Origin: an uncultured Ruminococcus sp.
GTDB taxonomy: Bacteria > Bacillota_A > Clostridia > Oscillospirales > Ruminococcaceae
Length of the DNA stretch: 8,207 bases
NCBI GenBank assembly: GCA_946629405.1
Contig: CAMOXW010000212.1
Location: 1 to 8,207 of the forward strand
Direction of reading: 5' to 3'
Part shown: positions 7,780 through 8,207 of the stretch, piece by piece
Position numbering within the stretch: the first letter of the stretch is position 1
How the letters are laid out: each line of letters opens with the position of its first letter
Position numbers and translations under genes: made by a program
Notes under the pieces: model-generated
The model's input: the letters and a program-made list of their open reading frames with translations, nothing else
What the model was told of the DNA's origin: nothing
Database searches by the model: none

Positions 7780-7947
7780 ATTCTATGGATTATTCCGGAT
7801 GATACACTGATTTTTCACACGGATATAAAAACGCTAAGCAGACTGCTCGGTCACAGCTCTATTCAGATAAGCCTTGACCTGTATGCTCATGTCACAGACC
7901 AGCTCCAAGCTGAGCACATGGCGAATTTACGCACTTTCTTGAAATGA
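7780..7947 (+). pseudogene. C-terminal remnant of a tyrosine recombinase / integrase
   Basis: From 7822 the frame encodes DIKTLSRLLGHSSIQISLDL, then YAHVTDQLQAEHMANL and a short tail, ending with TGA at 7945-7947. This is the final helix region of phage- and ICE-type tyrosine recombinases: the L-L-G-H box has the second conserved His, and the Tyr of D-L-Y-A-H (codon 7882-7884) is the nucleophile. In such enzymes this region brings about DNA cleavage and joining. The N-terminal domains and the first Arg box are absent. An in-frame TGA at 7777-7779 precedes it and no ATG exists before 7918, so it cannot make an integrase. CGG...CACTGATTTTTCACACGG at 7796-7822 in another frame may be a decayed R-H-x-F-x-T-R box (weak). 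A terminator follows 10 bp after the stop. Confidence 0.85.
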
Positions 7948-7957
7948 TTATTAACTG

Positions 7958-7983
7958 CTCGCCCTTCACGGGCGAGTTTTTTT
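7958..7983 (+). terminator. Rho-independent terminator after the recombinase remnant
   Basis: CTCGCCC (7958-7964) and GGGCGAG (7970-7976) form a 7-bp GC-rich stem with loop TTCAC, followed by seven T. It is well preserved although the gene upstream is truncated, which suggests the truncation is fairly recent or that the terminator is kept for insulation. Confidence 0.9.
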
Positions 7984-8040
7984 CTTAATATTGGAGGAAA
8001 ACTGTGGACACTCCGCTATATATAGCCATTTGCAAAGAGC
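7984..8040. other. Spacer between convergent terminators
   Basis: This stretch separates two opposed terminators. It has a GGAGG followed by a GTG on the plus strand (8004), which opens 30 codons that run through the opposite terminator and into the right-edge gene. I see no convincing gene or repeat here. Confidence 0.5.
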
Positions 8041-8072
8041 AAAAAAAGCACCTGCCGTTTTGGACAAGTGCT
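8041..8072 (-). terminator. Rho-independent terminator of the right-edge gene
   Basis: On the minus strand AGCACTTGTC (8072-8063) pairs with GGCAGGTGCT (8056-8047) over 10 bp, including two G-U pairs, with a 6-nt loop and a run of U. It starts 20 bp after the TAA of the right-edge gene and faces the plus-strand terminator at 7958-7983. Confidence 0.9.
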
Positions 8073-8092
8073 CAGAGCTTTATGTTTCCTTG

Positions 8093-8207
8093 TTAACCTC
8101 TCTCTGCTTCCCTTGCAATATGAGTCTCCAGATCAGCCAATCGTGTCGGGATAGGTATGTGGCTCTCCTTATCGGTCAGCTTCATTGCAAAAGCGCAGGC
8201 GGTGTCA
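8093..8207 (-). CDS. C-terminal end of an unidentified protein, continues past right edge
   Basis: The frame enters from the right edge and stops at TAA 8093-8095, giving 37 residues: DTACAFAMKLTDKESHIPIP, then TRLADLETHIAREAERG. The tail is Glu/Arg/Ala-rich and probably helical; I do not recognise the family. A good terminator 20 bp downstream supports a real gene end. Its position beside an integrase relic suggests accessory or mobile-element cargo, but that rests only on context. Confidence 0.7.
   Translation of the reverse strand, partial: DTACAFAMKLTDKESHIPIPTRLADLETHIAREAERG

Noticed and set aside
7437..7800. CRISPR array or diversity-generating retroelement signals
   Set aside because: The repeats here are inverted hairpins and two short boxes, with no regular spacers, template repeat or reverse transcriptase.
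8004..8096. Plus-strand 30-codon frame with GGAGG before GTG
   Set aside because: It runs through the opposite-strand terminator and into the right-edge gene, and follows a strong terminator with no promoter visible between.

Overview
The window looks like a chromosomal stretch from a gut or rumen Gram-positive anaerobe of the Ruminococcus / Oscillospiraceae type. This is an inference from style: AAGGAGG ribosome-binding sites, a very large exported protein with repeated cysteine modules of the form 'GH...C-T-E-x-G...Y-x-C-x-x-C-G', a Thr/Ser linker and a lipocalin-like tail. No marker gene fixes the species.

Positions 1-7436 (minus strand) are one enormous reading frame that runs off the left edge. 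I checked every in-register codon from 7436 down to 3: about 2,478 codons with exactly one stop, a TGA at 7292-7290 (codon 49). That stop lies just after a clear export signal peptide. From N to C terminus the product has a signal peptide, a beta-helix-like region with 'GGTF' turns, a helical plus very charged K/D/E insertion inside it, a long Ig-like series including one Big_2-like domain, a carbohydrate-binding-like beta region, five Cys modules, a 40-residue pure Thr/Ser linker, and a lipocalin-like domain cut by the window edge. It is probably a surface adhesin or binding protein. Whether this copy is intact depends on the TGA.

Positions 7437-7725 are the control region of the giant gene. 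A near-perfect sigma-A promoter (TTGACA, 17-bp spacer, TAATAT) predicts a leader RNA of about 250 nt. The leader holds four successive stem-loops, the last of which (12-bp perfect arms plus U-rich tail) resembles a terminator or attenuator. A four-codon mini-ORF (MDHM) with its own strong Shine-Dalgarno follows, and then the Shine-Dalgarno of the giant gene.

Positions 7726-8207 look like the edge of a mobile element. The region holds AT-rich DNA with phased TATCAAA repeats, the last 42 codons of a tyrosine recombinase on the plus strand with no start and no N-terminal part, its strong terminator, a second strong terminator facing the other way, and the last 37 codons of an unidentified minus-strand gene that enters from the right edge. 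The recombinase relic and the giant gene diverge from the shared AT-rich stretch. Recombinase relic and right-edge gene converge and are insulated by back-to-back terminators.
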